NCBI GenBank assembly: GCA_963676515.1
Contig: OY781061.1
Location: 1,054,001-1,118,000 of the forward strand
Reading direction: 5' to 3'
Length of the DNA stretch: 64,000 bases
From: G963667145 sp963676515 [NCBI: Candidatus Cloacimonadota bacterium]
GTDB taxonomy: Bacteria > Cloacimonadota > Cloacimonadia > G963667145
The notes under the pieces are model-generated. The model was not told where the DNA came from and made no database searches. It worked only from the letters and a program-made list of their open reading frames with translations. This document shows, in pieces, positions 9,468 through 17,692 of the stretch. Every line of letters begins with the position of its first letter. Within the stretch, counting starts at the first letter, position 1. A program made the translations under genes and the position numbers.

Positions 9468-10808
9468 CTAGTGAAGCAAGAGTGCAGCGAGACTCAAAAA
9501 GCTGGCGAATCCACCCATATCGGTGAGCATAGTGACGATGATGTTAGAGCCCAGAGCTGGGTCGAGCTTGAATTTTTTGAGTAGGAGCGGTACTAGAGCT
9601 CCCACGATGCCAGCGATGAGCATATTGCAGATGAGCCCGCCGCCCAAGACTACGCCGAGCATTATGTTGCCTTTGTAGAGCCACGCGAGTAAGGTGGCGA
9701 CTGAGCCGATGGCTAGTCCATTGCAGATGCTGACGATGATTTCCTTACGCAGAGCCTTGAAGGAGTTGTTGACGGTCAGTTCGCCCATGGCGATACCACG
9801 GATGATGACAGTCAGGGTCTGAGCACCAGAGTTGCCACCGAGACCTGCGACAATGGGCATGAGCACGGCGAGGAACGCCCATTGTTGGATGACGCCCTCG
9901 AAGAGGCTGACCACGCTGGAGACCAAGATGGCGGTGAAGAGATTGAGCAGTAGCCACGGAATTCTTTTGCTGAAAGAGCTGAAGGGCGTAGAGAACACTT
10001 TGTCTTCGTTCTCCAGTCCCATCATCTTATAGACATCTTCCGAGGCTTCGTCGTCGATGACATCTATCACATCGTCCACGGTAATCCTGCCCAGCAGGTG
10101 GTTTTGCTCATCTACCACGGGGATAGCATAGAGGTCGTATTTACGGAAGAGGTGAGCGACTTTCTCTTGGTCTGTGTCGGTAGTAGTGGAGATGATGTCC
10201 GATTGCATCGCCTGCCCGATGGTTTGGTCGTCTTCCATTACAAATAGGGCGTAGGTGTCTAGGCGACCTGTCAGGTGATTATTTTTGTCCACGATGAAGA
10301 TGTATGCCAGATTGTCTATCTCCTCGTAGTTATCTTTGATGTATTGCACGACTTGTGCTTTGGTGTAATCTTGGGGTACTTTTGCCACCTCCGACTGCAT
10401 AATGCCACCAGCGGTGTTTTCGTCGTAAGAGAGCAGTTTTTTGATAGACTGTTTGTCGGCGAAGTCAAGCCTCTCGAGGATAGAGTGCCTCGTCTTGGCG
10501 TCGTCTATCTCGCTGATGATGTCGGTGGCGTCGTCGCTCTCCATCTCGGCGAGGATGCCCGCCAGCTTGGCAGGATTGATCTTGGGGATGAACTGCTCTT
10601 GCAACTCTTGGTGCAGTTCGGGCATCACATTGGCGGCTGTTTGGACTTTGAGCATACTAAAGAGTCTGTACTGCTCCTCGCTAGGCAAGTCGTTGATGAT
10701 AGCGGCGATGTCGCCGGGGTGCGAATCTCGCAGGTATGAGCGGAGTCTTTGCAGTTGACCTGTCTCGAGCAGGTCGATGATGATCTGTCTGTTTAAATTC
10801 TTTATCAT
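9468..10808 (-). CDS. mgtE: MgtE-type magnesium transporter
   Basis: This 446-residue protein has the full MgtE layout. A superhelical N domain covers about residues 20-125 (HPGDIAAIINDLPSEEQYRLF). Two CBS domains follow at about 130-250. The five-helix membrane domain starts near 280 (PWLLLNLFTAILVSSVV, AGLGGNSGAQTLTVIIRGIAMGE, DMGGFASF near the end). MgtE is a Mg2+-gated Mg2+ channel of the inner membrane. I see no M-box upstream. The start overlaps the stop of the phosphoesterase gene by four bases, so the two genes are probably co-transcribed. Confidence 0.94.
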   Translation of the reverse strand: MIKNLNRQIIIDLLETGQLQRLRSYLRDSHPGDIAAIINDLPSEEQYRLFSMLKVQTAANVMPELHQELQEQFIPKINPAKLAGILAEMESDDATDIISEIDDAKTRHSILERLDFADKQSIKKLLSYDENTAGGIMQSEVAKVPQDYTKAQVVQYIKDNYEEIDNLAYIFIVDKNNHLTGRLDTYALFVMEDDQTIGQAMQSDIISTTTDTDQEKVAHLFRKYDLYAIPVVDEQNHLLGRITVDDVIDVIDDEASEDVYKMMGLENEDKVFSTPFSSFSKRIPWLLLNLFTAILVSSVVSLFEGVIQQWAFLAVLMPIVAGLGGNSGAQTLTVIIRGIAMGELTVNNSFKALRKEIIVSICNGLAIGSVATLLAWLYKGNIMLGVVLGGGLICNMLIAGIVGALVPLLLKKFKLDPALGSNIIVTMLTDMGGFASFLSLAALLLH

Positions 10809-11431
10809 CTTAGTGTTACCTCGATGTTGTCGCTCGTGAGGTGGATGATAGCGAAATGCCCCGATGCTAGAGCTCCAGAGTTGATGACCACGGTATCGCC
10901 TATCATGCTGGTGGATTGTGCCTCGTGCATATGTCCGCAGAGTGCTAGTCGTGGCTTTTGCTGCTCTATATAGTGCAAGAGGGACTTGCTGCCGACATGC
11001 GTGCCATCGGGCGTGACATCTGCCTGTGTGCCGAAAGCTGGCTGATGTGTGACGAGAATCTGGGGTGCGATGAAGCGGGCTAGGGTCTGCTGAAATTCCT
11101 GCTCGGAGTGCATATTGGGCGTGCCTATGGGCGTAGGTAATGAGCCACCGTAGCCGCAGATCTGGTAGTCGGCTACTTCCTTCTCTTCGCCATCGATGCT
11201 GATGCCTGCGGACTGCAAGGTGTGCAAGGTAGTGGGGTAGTCGCAGTTGCCCAGGACTGCCAGAGTCTTGTCCAGAGGTAGGTATTGCAAAATGCGGGAC
11301 ATCGCCATCTGGTCGCCCATGTGGGTCAGATCGCCAGTGATGATGATGAGTTGGCTGGTGTGGATGTGCTCTTCTACGAGCGAGAAGTTCTCCACTTTCC
11401 CATGAATATCTGAGAGATGTAAGATTTTCAT
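10805..11431 (-). CDS. Calcineurin-like metallophosphoesterase
   Basis: The 208-residue product has all the metal-binding motifs of the metallophosphoesterase fold: ILHLSDIHGK, ITGDLTHMG, AVLGNCDYPT, LVTHQPAFGTQ and LCGHMHEAQ. The substrate is unknown. Relatives include YfcE-type phosphodiesterases and cNMP or lipid phosphatases. It precedes mgtE with a 4-base overlap. Confidence 0.82.
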   Translation of the reverse strand: MKILHLSDIHGKVENFSLVEEHIHTSQLIIITGDLTHMGDQMAMSRILQYLPLDKTLAVLGNCDYPTTLHTLQSAGISIDGEEKEVADYQICGYGGSLPTPIGTPNMHSEQEFQQTLARFIAPQILVTHQPAFGTQADVTPDGTHVGSKSLLHYIEQQKPRLALCGHMHEAQSTSMIGDTVVINSGALASGHFAIIHLTSDNIEVTLR

Positions 11432-11540
11432 TTTCGCCTCTACTTTGCTTCTACCGATTCTTGTTTTTTTTGTAAAATTTTCTTGGTATCAACTGGTTAT
11501 TTGTTCTGTAATTAGTCAAGAAGTTAAGAAGTAGAGTGGC

Positions 11541-11565
11541 AGAGACGCCAGAATTGGGCGTCTCT
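11541..11565. repeat. Palindrome of the GACGC...GCGTC type at the 3' end of the GLUG gene
   Basis: AGAGACGCC and GGCGTCTCT arms flank a 7-base centre. They end at the stop codon of the minus-strand surface-protein gene (11564). The same arm sequence, AGACGC/GCGTCT, recurs in the palindrome at 15486-15505. It lacks a T-run, so it resembles a dispersed palindrome more than a classical terminator, though it could stabilise the mRNA end. Confidence 0.6.
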
Positions 11566-13783
11566 ACTCCCAATCGTACCACTCTTTTATCAGGTAGGCG
11601 ATTTCACCATCGGCAGGTATAACCCAGATAGTGGTGTCCAGATCCATCTTGGTGCTGCCCCAAAGGTCGGAATCTAGGGTAGCAATTTCAGCAAGGTTTT
11701 TTGTATTATTTGCAGACACATGAATACGATAAGGAGTGCTAATACGGTAGTTTGAGCCTACAGTACCTACATAAGCATGAATATCCCCTCCATAACTAGT
11801 TCCGTAGATTACATTTCCTGTGATAGAACTGGCACCAGTACCAGTATTATAACCCATAATAGTATTTTTTTCTAGGATACTATTAGAATTATATCCCACC
11901 AAACCTGCAACGATTGCCTTTTTCTCACTCCCAGAGAGATAAGCAGTGATAGCACTGAATTTTACAATGTTTTGAGATATGCCAAGAGTAGCCATAGAAT
12001 TTGCATTTCCAGTGATTCCTCCCACCATAATATTTTCTTCATTATTTTGCAAATAAAGTGTATTTATATCCACATAGCAGTTTGTTATTTCAGACGAACT
12101 TGAAATTCCTGCCACACCCCCTAGGAACAAAGAGGCAGAAGAACTTTGATTTACATAGAAATAAATATCTGTGAGTGCCAGCCGATTTACAGTGCCATCT
12201 ATACGACCGATAAAGCCATAGTATGGAGTACCAAGATATGATGTGCTTGTTCTTGTATATGATATTCCCGTGATCTCGTGTCCATTCCCGTATAGTTCTC
12301 CAGACATAGTTTTTATATAGTAAGGGTTGTTAATGCTGTTACTAGCACTATTGCTTGTACAAAATCCCCAGAGAGGTGCGGTTTCAGAAGAAATTTCATT
12401 ACGAGTAGCAAACTCAATATCTGTGTACATATTCACGGTGCCAGTCACAGTAGATGTACCAGACATCTTATAAAACATCTGTGAGGTGTGAACATTATTG
12501 ACCCCAGATGCACTAAAGGCTGACATATCCATCTCATAGCCACGGCGAGGTTTCAGAGCGGTGGTGCTCAAATTGTTGTTGCCACTTGGCTTAGGATACT
12601 CATCACCGCTATTAAATTCCCAGTCATTAGCCGAAGTGAATCCGACTGTGCTACTCCAAAAACTCTCGTCAGTGCTATAGTAAGTGCTTGATGTATAGGT
12701 GTCTCCCACGAAGAGGTTCTGCCCATGTTTATCTGTAGTGCTGACTTCTCCTGTTTGATAATATGCAGATGTTCCCCAGTAGGGGAAGTATTTCCGATAG
12801 TAGCTTTCTTTGTCATCGTCCCAGAGGGCGAAGCCAGTCTCCACCCAGCCGTAGTTGTTAGCTACATCAGAGCTTATGACGAGAGCTCCATATACTCTGC
12901 CGAAAGAGCCCGCTTTGGCTGGCTTGTAGTGGACATTAAACATATCGAGCATCGATACGCAGTTCTCACAAGTATTTCCAAAGCCGATGTTGCCGACTAT
13001 CCCGCCGACATAGACGGCTGAGGTATCACCATCGTCATTTGCCAGTGAGGTGATGCTACCGTTGACCACCAGACATTTTTGGATGGATGCATTGCTATTG
13101 GCGACCATATTCCCCGCAAACATCCCGAGGTAGCGTTTCCCAGTGAGATGGCAGTCTTTTATCAGGCAGTTGGTGATAGTGCCATCATCCATCGTGCTAG
13201 CCAAGATAGCTGCAGAGTCGCCATCGTAGGTTACGGTGACATTCTCCAGCACCAGATTTTGCACGGTACCTGTCAGATTTTCGATGAAGGCTCTGCCATC
13301 TACGGTGAAGTTCTTTATCGCGTAACCGTTGCCTTCTAGCACGCCTTTGAAGGTCTTGATGGGGTCAATTGTCGCTCCATCTAGGTCGATGTCTTGAGAG
13401 AGCTCCATCGAGAAGCTATCGGGAGCTCCTCCATCGCCGACACTGAATCCCTCGTCGGCATCGGCACCGATCATATCCAAAAAGTCTTCATCATTTACGA
13501 TGGTGTAGGCTCCGTCATCGCTTTTCACAGCGGCAAAAGTTTTTTGCCCTTCCCGCTGGATGGGCAGTCCGTCTTCCTTATACCACGGCTTGCCTTTGCC
13601 ACCAGTCGGGGAGTTTGCTATTTCTTCTCCCCACAGTGTTTCCCAGAAATCGTATTCTGCTAGTCGTTCTTTGGTGACTACATCGCCATCTTTGCCCTGA
13701 GCTAGTAGTAGCCCACTTGTGCAGAGCATGCCACACATTGCCAGCATTAGTAATAAAACTTTTTTATGAGAGTATTGTTTCAT
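11564..13783 (-). CDS. Large secreted protein with GLUG-like repeats
   Basis: The 739-residue product starts with a signal peptide (KKVLLLMLAMCGMLCTSGLLLAQG). After a region resembling the linker of other surface proteins it shows repeated beta-strand units with the GLUG pattern: VGGIVGNIGFGNTCENCVS, LGGVAGISSSSEITNCYVD, VGGITGNANS and VAGLVGYNSNSILEKNTI. Units of this kind form right-handed beta-helix-like or adhesin domains. The second half is rich in Ser, Thr and Asn. No membrane anchor or recognised C-terminal sorting domain is visible. It stands alone between the phosphoesterase and nfo. A role in adhesion or matrix is an inference. Confidence 0.7.
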   Translation of the reverse strand: MKQYSHKKVLLLMLAMCGMLCTSGLLLAQGKDGDVVTKERLAEYDFWETLWGEEIANSPTGGKGKPWYKEDGLPIQREGQKTFAAVKSDDGAYTIVNDEDFLDMIGADADEGFSVGDGGAPDSFSMELSQDIDLDGATIDPIKTFKGVLEGNGYAIKNFTVDGRAFIENLTGTVQNLVLENVTVTYDGDSAAILASTMDDGTITNCLIKDCHLTGKRYLGMFAGNMVANSNASIQKCLVVNGSITSLANDDGDTSAVYVGGIVGNIGFGNTCENCVSMLDMFNVHYKPAKAGSFGRVYGALVISSDVANNYGWVETGFALWDDDKESYYRKYFPYWGTSAYYQTGEVSTTDKHGQNLFVGDTYTSSTYYSTDESFWSSTVGFTSANDWEFNSGDEYPKPSGNNNLSTTALKPRRGYEMDMSAFSASGVNNVHTSQMFYKMSGTSTVTGTVNMYTDIEFATRNEISSETAPLWGFCTSNSASNSINNPYYIKTMSGELYGNGHEITGISYTRTSTSYLGTPYYGFIGRIDGTVNRLALTDIYFYVNQSSSASLFLGGVAGISSSSEITNCYVDINTLYLQNNEENIMVGGITGNANSMATLGISQNIVKFSAITAYLSGSEKKAIVAGLVGYNSNSILEKNTIMGYNTGTGASSITGNVIYGTSYGGDIHAYVGTVGSNYRISTPYRIHVSANNTKNLAEIATLDSDLWGSTKMDLDTTIWVIPADGEIAYLIKEWYDWE

Positions 13784-14105
13784 TTTTTTATCCTCGTTTT
13801 CTTCGATTTGTCACAAATTGGAATTTCATCGAAAAGAAAAGTATAGTGAAAAATGTCAATTATTACTTTTTTTTTCTGTTCTTGGTTTAGGGTTGATTTT
13901 CCTTACTGAGTTTCCAGCTCCTCGAACGAGGAAGGACTTATTGCCACTGAGCAAACCTAAATGCAACAAAGGCTGAGTGCTAAACACTAGCTTGGGGGAT
14001 TTCACGAGGGAAGGCAATATCTTATTACCAAAGAAAATGAGCACAATTCGCTGCTTTTGGTTGACAGTTAGCTTCGCTCTGCGGAGGTTGAGAGAGATAT
14101 TCACG
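13784..14105. other. Intergenic region between the divergent GLUG gene and nfo
   Basis: No convincing gene is seen in these 322 bases. They contain a small perfect hairpin at 13919-13932 (TCCTC, GAAC loop, GAGGA). They also contain two imperfectly similar stretches (about 13925-13950 and 14005-14035 share a GAAGGNNNNATCTTATTNCC-like core). Open frames on either strand here lack a ribosome binding site. It must hold the two divergent promoters. Confidence 0.4.
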
Positions 14106-14984
14106 ATGGAAAAGAAAAGCAGATTGGAGGCAATTTTGGGCAATACATTACAAATAGGAGCACACAGCTCCATAGCGAAGGGATTTTTGCAGGCGGTGAG
14201 CACTGTGGAGAGCTGGGGCGGTAATGCGGTGCAGATTTTTTTGAAGAGTCCCCGCAGTTATAGGCATAGCAAGCAGTTGAGCGAGCAAGAGGCGATGGAG
14301 GTGAAGCAGCGATTGCAGGAGCGAGGGATTTTCTTGATAGGGCATTGTTCGTATCTTTTGAACTTCGCCAAGCCGCTGCAAGATTTCCGCTATGTAGCCG
14401 ATAGTTTGGTGGACGATATGCACAAGATAAACGCTCTGGGAGGTGTGGGGATCGTGCTGCACATCGGGAAATATCTGGAGATGAGCAAGCAAGAGTCGTT
14501 TGCGAACATCAAGCAGAGCCTGCAGTATGTGCTGGACTCTACGCCAGAGGATGCGAAGATTGTGCTGGAGAACACCGCTGGGCAAGGCACGGAGATCGGC
14601 TTTCGCTTGCAGGAGCTGGGGGAGTTGTTCGAAGTCTTGGAGCGTCATCCTCGCATCGGCTTTTGTCTGGATACTTGTCACGCTTTCGCTGCTGGCTACG
14701 AGCTGAGCTCTGTAGAGGGCGTGCGAGAGTGGCTGGAGGAGTTCGAGGAGCGGATGGGGTTGGATAGATTGGTCTGCTTCCACCTGAACGATGCCAAGAA
14801 AGATGTCGGTAGCAGAGTGGATAGGCACGAGGATTTGGGCGAGGGCAAGATCGGACTTACGGGGATAAAAGAGATTGTGCGTTTTGCACATCGCCACAAT
14901 AAGCCACTTATCTTGGAGACGCCAGCGAAGCTCAGCAGTTACAGCGAGCAAATCGAGATGGTGCGAGGGTTTTTGCATGATTAA
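14106..14984 (+). CDS. nfo: Endonuclease IV (AP endonuclease)
   Basis: Endonuclease IV cleaves DNA 5' to abasic sites in base excision repair. From the ATG at 14106 the protein has 292 residues, the usual length. It shows the zinc-site motifs QIGAHSSIAKGF, AVQIFLKSPRSYR, IVLHIGKY, ENTAGQGTEIG, GFCLDTCHAFAAGY, CFHLNDAKKDVGSRVDRHEDLGEG and LETPAK. The frame stays open upstream to 13977, but the family homology starts at 14106 and that codon is preferred. The 3' end overlaps ispF by eight bases. Confidence 0.94.
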   Translation: MEKKSRLEAILGNTLQIGAHSSIAKGFLQAVSTVESWGGNAVQIFLKSPRSYRHSKQLSEQEAMEVKQRLQERGIFLIGHCSYLLNFAKPLQDFRYVADSLVDDMHKINALGGVGIVLHIGKYLEMSKQESFANIKQSLQYVLDSTPEDAKIVLENTAGQGTEIGFRLQELGELFEVLERHPRIGFCLDTCHAFAAGYELSSVEGVREWLEEFEERMGLDRLVCFHLNDAKKDVGSRVDRHEDLGEGKIGLTGIKEIVRFAHRHNKPLILETPAKLSSYSEQIEMVRGFLHD

Positions 14985-15456
14985 GGTTAGCATTGGGCAA
15001 GACAGCCATCGATTTGATTTTGAGGATAAGCAAAAGGGCTTGATGGTGGGCGGAGTTTGCCTGAGCCAAGAGTATTGCTTTGTTGCCAATAGTGATGGTG
15101 ATGTGCTCTTGCACGCTGTCACTAACGCTATCTCGGGGGTCACGGGTCGCAACATCTTGGGGAAAGTAGCGGACAAGATGTGCAAGCTGGGCATCACGGA
15201 CAGCAAGGAGTATTTGCGGACAGCTTGGGAAGATTTGGACTCTTTGGGTGGCAAGATTGTGCATTTGTCGATTTCTGTGGAAGCTCTCCAGCCCAAGCTG
15301 GAGGGGAGTATTTTGCAGATTAAAGAGTCGCTTGCGGGGCTTTTGCAAATAGCGACAAGCCAAATTGGGCTCACCGCAACCACGGGAGAGGGGCTCACCG
15401 ACTTTGGGAAAGGTCTAGGGATGCAGGTGCTCTGTGTGCTCACCGTGGAGATTTAG
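14977..15456 (+). CDS. ispF: 2-C-methyl-D-erythritol 2,4-cyclodiphosphate synthase (divergent)
   Basis: IspF makes the cyclic diphosphate of the MEP isoprenoid pathway. The 159-residue product starts MIKVSIGQDSHRF, keeping the D-x-H zinc ligands. It also has NSDGDVLLHAVTNAISG with the third zinc histidine, and ATTGEGLTDFGKGLGMQVLCV at the end. The usual LFPDTDP segment after the helix is replaced by a different sequence (VADKMCKLGITDS), so the enzyme is divergent. The start overlaps the nfo stop by eight bases. Function is assigned by family and retained metal ligands. Confidence 0.85.
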   Translation: MIKVSIGQDSHRFDFEDKQKGLMVGGVCLSQEYCFVANSDGDVLLHAVTNAISGVTGRNILGKVADKMCKLGITDSKEYLRTAWEDLDSLGGKIVHLSISVEALQPKLEGSILQIKESLAGLLQIATSQIGLTATTGEGLTDFGKGLGMQVLCVLTVEI

Positions 15457-15485
15457 TGTCAGACTAAACCGACCTCGCACGCTGA

Positions 15486-15505
15486 AGACGCAAAATTTTG
15501 CGTCT
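15486..15505. repeat. Perfect palindrome AGACGCAAAATTTTGCGTCT
   Basis: This 20-base perfect inverted repeat lies 29 bases after the ispF stop. It could form a hairpin in the ispF transcript. It shares its arms with the palindrome at 11541-11565. Confidence 0.75.
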
Positions 15506-15558
15506 CTACAGCTCCTTGCTTATCACGCAACACACGCTCTATGTTCCCACCTTCCCTC

Positions 15559-15578
15559 ATTCCCGCGGAAGCGGGAAT
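15559..15578. repeat. REP-like palindrome, ATTCCC-N8-GGGAAT family
   Basis: ATTCCCGCGGAAGCGGGAAT is a 20-base inverted repeat within the longer conserved phrase CCTCATTCCCGCGGAAG and GCGGGAATCCATTC. Related copies are at 15841-15860, 16379-16399, 16478-16497, 18159-18180 and 18273-18292, in both orientations. Confidence 0.8.
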
Positions 15579-15592
15579 CCATTCTTTTTATC

Positions 15593-15826
15593 CTCTCTTA
15601 TCAGAGGGATTTACCTTTCTTTTTGCCTGAGCAAAAATAAATGTAACGAAAGAAAAAATCAAAATACCAAAGCCGAAATCTAAATTCTAAACCGACCTCG
15701 CACGCTATCAGCCTCGTGCTATGAATCTCATTTTGTCATTTTATTTGTGATATAGCACTTCGTCGTCAGCGTAGCTTTGGGCGGTCAACGAATTTCACGC
15801 TTCCTGCTTTAAGTATTTGCTAGCCC
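15593..15826. repeat. 234-bp direct repeat, copy 1
   Basis: This copy runs from CTCTCTTATCAGAGGGATTT to GTATTTGCTAGCCC. It matches 16131-16364 almost base for base, with only a handful of substitutions and no visible length change. It contains no gene. It begins soon after an ATTCCC palindrome and is followed by an inverted copy of the same family. Confidence 0.85.
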
Positions 15827-15840
15827 ATCCCCGCCTCTGG

Positions 15841-15860
15841 ATTCCCGCTTTTGCGAGGAT
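15841..15860. repeat. REP-like palindrome, inverted degenerate copy
   Basis: ATTCCCGCTTTTGCGAGGAT followed by GAGGG is the reverse complement of the CCTCATTCCCGC...GCGGGAATCCA unit, with one arm partly decayed. It lies 14 bases after the 234-bp repeat copy 1. Confidence 0.65.
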
Positions 15861-15970
15861 GAGGGAAGCAAGGCAAGTCCTTCAGAAAATAGGCGAAAGA
15901 CCTCTTTGTTGTCTTCGTTGCTGGCATCTTCGATGGCACGGCTAACGATGCGAATGCCTGCTTTTCCTCG

Positions 15971-15992
15971 TTCCCAAGCTCCAGCTTGGGAA
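15971..15992. repeat. Palindrome of the CCCAAGCT-CC-AGCTTGGG family
   Basis: CCCAAGCTCCAGCTTGGG sits inside a TTCCC...GGGAA inverted repeat. A second, left-truncated copy is at 16041-16061 (CAAGCTTCAGCTTGGGAA). Palindromes of this form are scattered in many bacterial genomes. Confidence 0.7.
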
Positions 15993-16130
15993 TGCATACG
16001 AAATAAAACATACAGTCAATTAATTAAAACATATACACCCTCAAGCTTCAGCTTGGGAATGCCACAACCAGCATTCATCTGTACCCATCTGTGGTTACTG
16101 TCTCCCAGCTGAAAGCAAAAAGCAGGCATT

Positions 16131-16364
16131 CTCTCTTATCAGAGGGATTTACCTTTCTTTTTGCCTGAGCAAAAATAAATGTAACGAAAGAAAAAGTCAA
16201 AATACCAAAGCCGAAAGCTAAATTCTAAACCTTCCTCGCACGCTGCCAGCCTCGTGCTATGAATCTCATTTTGTCATTTTATTTGTGATATAGCACTTCG
16301 TCGTCAGCGTAGCTTTGGGCGGTAAACGAATTTCACGCTTCCTGCTTTAAGTATTTGCTAGCCC
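16131..16364. repeat. 234-bp direct repeat, copy 2
   Basis: This is the second near-identical copy of 15593-15826, 538 bases downstream. The same kind of palindrome follows it (16379-16399). A short third piece of the same repeat start, including the preceding GCTGAAAGCnAAAAGC phrase, is found around 18546-18585. Confidence 0.85.
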
Positions 16365-16378
16365 GAACCCGTCTCTGG

Positions 16379-16399
16379 ATTCCCGCTTTCGCTCAGAAT
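16379..16399. repeat. REP-like palindrome, inverted degenerate copy
   Basis: ATTCCCGCTTTCGCTCAGAAT followed by GAGG. It has the same orientation and the same position relative to the 234-bp repeat as the copy at 15841. Confidence 0.6.
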
Positions 16400-16477
16400 G
16401 AGGTAAGAGGAGCAAGCAAGCACCCATACCAGCCTTTGTGTCTGCTCACCACTCGCTTTGCACTTCCACCTCCCCTC

Positions 16478-16497
16478 ATTCCTGCGGAAGCAGGAAT
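16478..16497. repeat. REP-like palindrome, ATTCCT-N8-AGGAAT variant
   Basis: ATTCCTGCGGAAGCAGGAAT has a compensated base pair (C-G to T-A) relative to the copy at 15559. Pairing is therefore conserved while sequence changes, which points to a structural constraint. Confidence 0.75.
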
Positions 16498-16633
16498 CCA
16501 TTCCCACACGATGCCCAAAAGGGGTTGGGACAGGGAATCTGTGTTCATCTGTGGTTTTATTTCTTTATTTAACCGCCGATAGTTTATTTTTTAACTTTTA
16601 ACCTTTGCTTAAAAGTTCATCCATGGTTTGTTT

Positions 16634-17554
16634 TTATTTCTGCGATTTCTGCTCCATCATCTTCACAGCGGCATAGACAGCTTGGTTGTAGGGCGTTTTG
16701 ATGCCGAGCTCTTTGCCAAATCTGACGACTGTGCCGTTTTGATACTCTATCTCCGATGGTTTGCTCTCTAGCACATCGCGGGCAAGGGACGAGCGGACAT
16801 CGTATGGGTAAGAATCTACAAACGACATCGTCTTGTCCACGGTGTCAGCAGGCAGATTGACTCCCTTGGCTTTGCCGACTGCGTACACCTCTTTCACGGT
16901 CTCTTCTAGCACAGTTCTGGTTTCTGGCAATTCCCGCAACTCTCCGTAGGTGGCGTTCATCGTCGCTCCGTAGGCACTCAGGCAGATGGCGATAAATTTT
17001 TGCCAGAGGTTTACCTCGATGTCGTCGCTGAGAGTAGCTTTGATGTCGGCATCTAAGAGCATTTTTTCGATAGAAACGCATCTTTGCGAGCGAGTTTTGT
17101 CTTGCTCGCCGAATTTTATCACAGGTTCGAGTCCCATATGGGTAATCTCTCCAGCGGCGGTAATTTTGGAAAAAATCATACACAGCCCGCCGAGGACATT
17201 GCTTTTAGGGAAATGACGATTTAGCTCTTCGCTGGCTAGCACGCCGTTTTGGAGAGGTAAAAGTAGAGCGTCTTTGTTTAAATGGTTTTTGAGCTCTTTT
17301 GCCATCGGCTCTACTTGCCAAGATTTGCAAGCGAAGATGATGAGCTGGCTATTGGCAAAATCTGCTAAATGATCGCTAGCAGAAACGGGATGAATGAGCA
17401 TATCGCCTTTGCCACTTTTTACCAATAGACCTTTTTCTTGCATCGCTTGCAGGTGCTTTCCTCTTGCCAAAAACTTAACAGAATGTCCTGCTGTAGCTAG
17501 CTTTGCCCCGAAATATCCACCGACTCCGCCTGTACCTAAGATTCCTATTTTCAT
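16634..17554 (-). CDS. panE: 2-dehydropantoate 2-reductase (ketopantoate reductase)
   Basis: The enzyme reduces ketopantoate to pantoate with NADPH in coenzyme A synthesis. The 306-residue protein starts MKIGILGTGGVGGYFGAKLATAGH, the NADP-binding GxGxxG of the family. It has the LQNGV motif with the following conserved segment (LLPLQNGVLASEELNRHFP), the catalytic-lysine region LWQKFIAICLSAYGATMNATYG, and a C-terminal EIEYQNGTVVRFGKELGIKTPYN. The length is typical. The gene is isolated within the repeat region. Other pan genes are not in the window. Confidence 0.9.
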   Translation of the reverse strand: MKIGILGTGGVGGYFGAKLATAGHSVKFLARGKHLQAMQEKGLLVKSGKGDMLIHPVSASDHLADFANSQLIIFACKSWQVEPMAKELKNHLNKDALLLPLQNGVLASEELNRHFPKSNVLGGLCMIFSKITAAGEITHMGLEPVIKFGEQDKTRSQRCVSIEKMLLDADIKATLSDDIEVNLWQKFIAICLSAYGATMNATYGELRELPETRTVLEETVKEVYAVGKAKGVNLPADTVDKTMSFVDSYPYDVRSSLARDVLESKPSEIEYQNGTVVRFGKELGIKTPYNQAVYAAVKMMEQKSQK

Positions 17555-17692
17555 AATTACCTCTCTTCTGAATTTATTTTGAGCTTAGCTTGTCAGCAAT
17601 TAGATTTTAGTCAAGAGAAGAGATTGCGAATTGACGAATTATTCTTGACACGGAGATAGAACACAAATCACTTTAAGCAAAGGAGGAGCTTT

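Larger units (their letters stand above)
15457..16633. other. Gene-free repeat region
   Basis: I find no supported gene in these 1.18 kb. The stretch is built from palindromes of three families, a 234-bp direct repeat (two copies) and phrases such as ATCTGTGTTCATCTGTGG near 16537. The short open frames through it read the palindromes (peptides like FPRKRESI or PKLELGNE), which are typical spurious translations. The low coding density is unlike the rest of the window. Confidence 0.8.

Noticed and set aside
9443-11540. M-box (magnesium) riboswitch for mgtE
   Set aside because: mgtE overlaps the upstream phosphoesterase gene by four bases, and the 130 bases upstream of that gene show no M-box blocks that I can recognise.
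14148-15443. 431-codon open frame on the minus strand opposite nfo and ispF
   Set aside because: It is antisense to two well-supported genes, and its composition (Leu/Ser/His/Gln-rich, no domains) is that of a shadow frame.
15470-16620. Short open frames in the repeat region (peptides such as FPRKRESI or VPKLELGNE)
   Set aside because: They read through palindromes and have no ribosome binding site or family similarity. These peptide phrases are typical translations of REP-like repeats.
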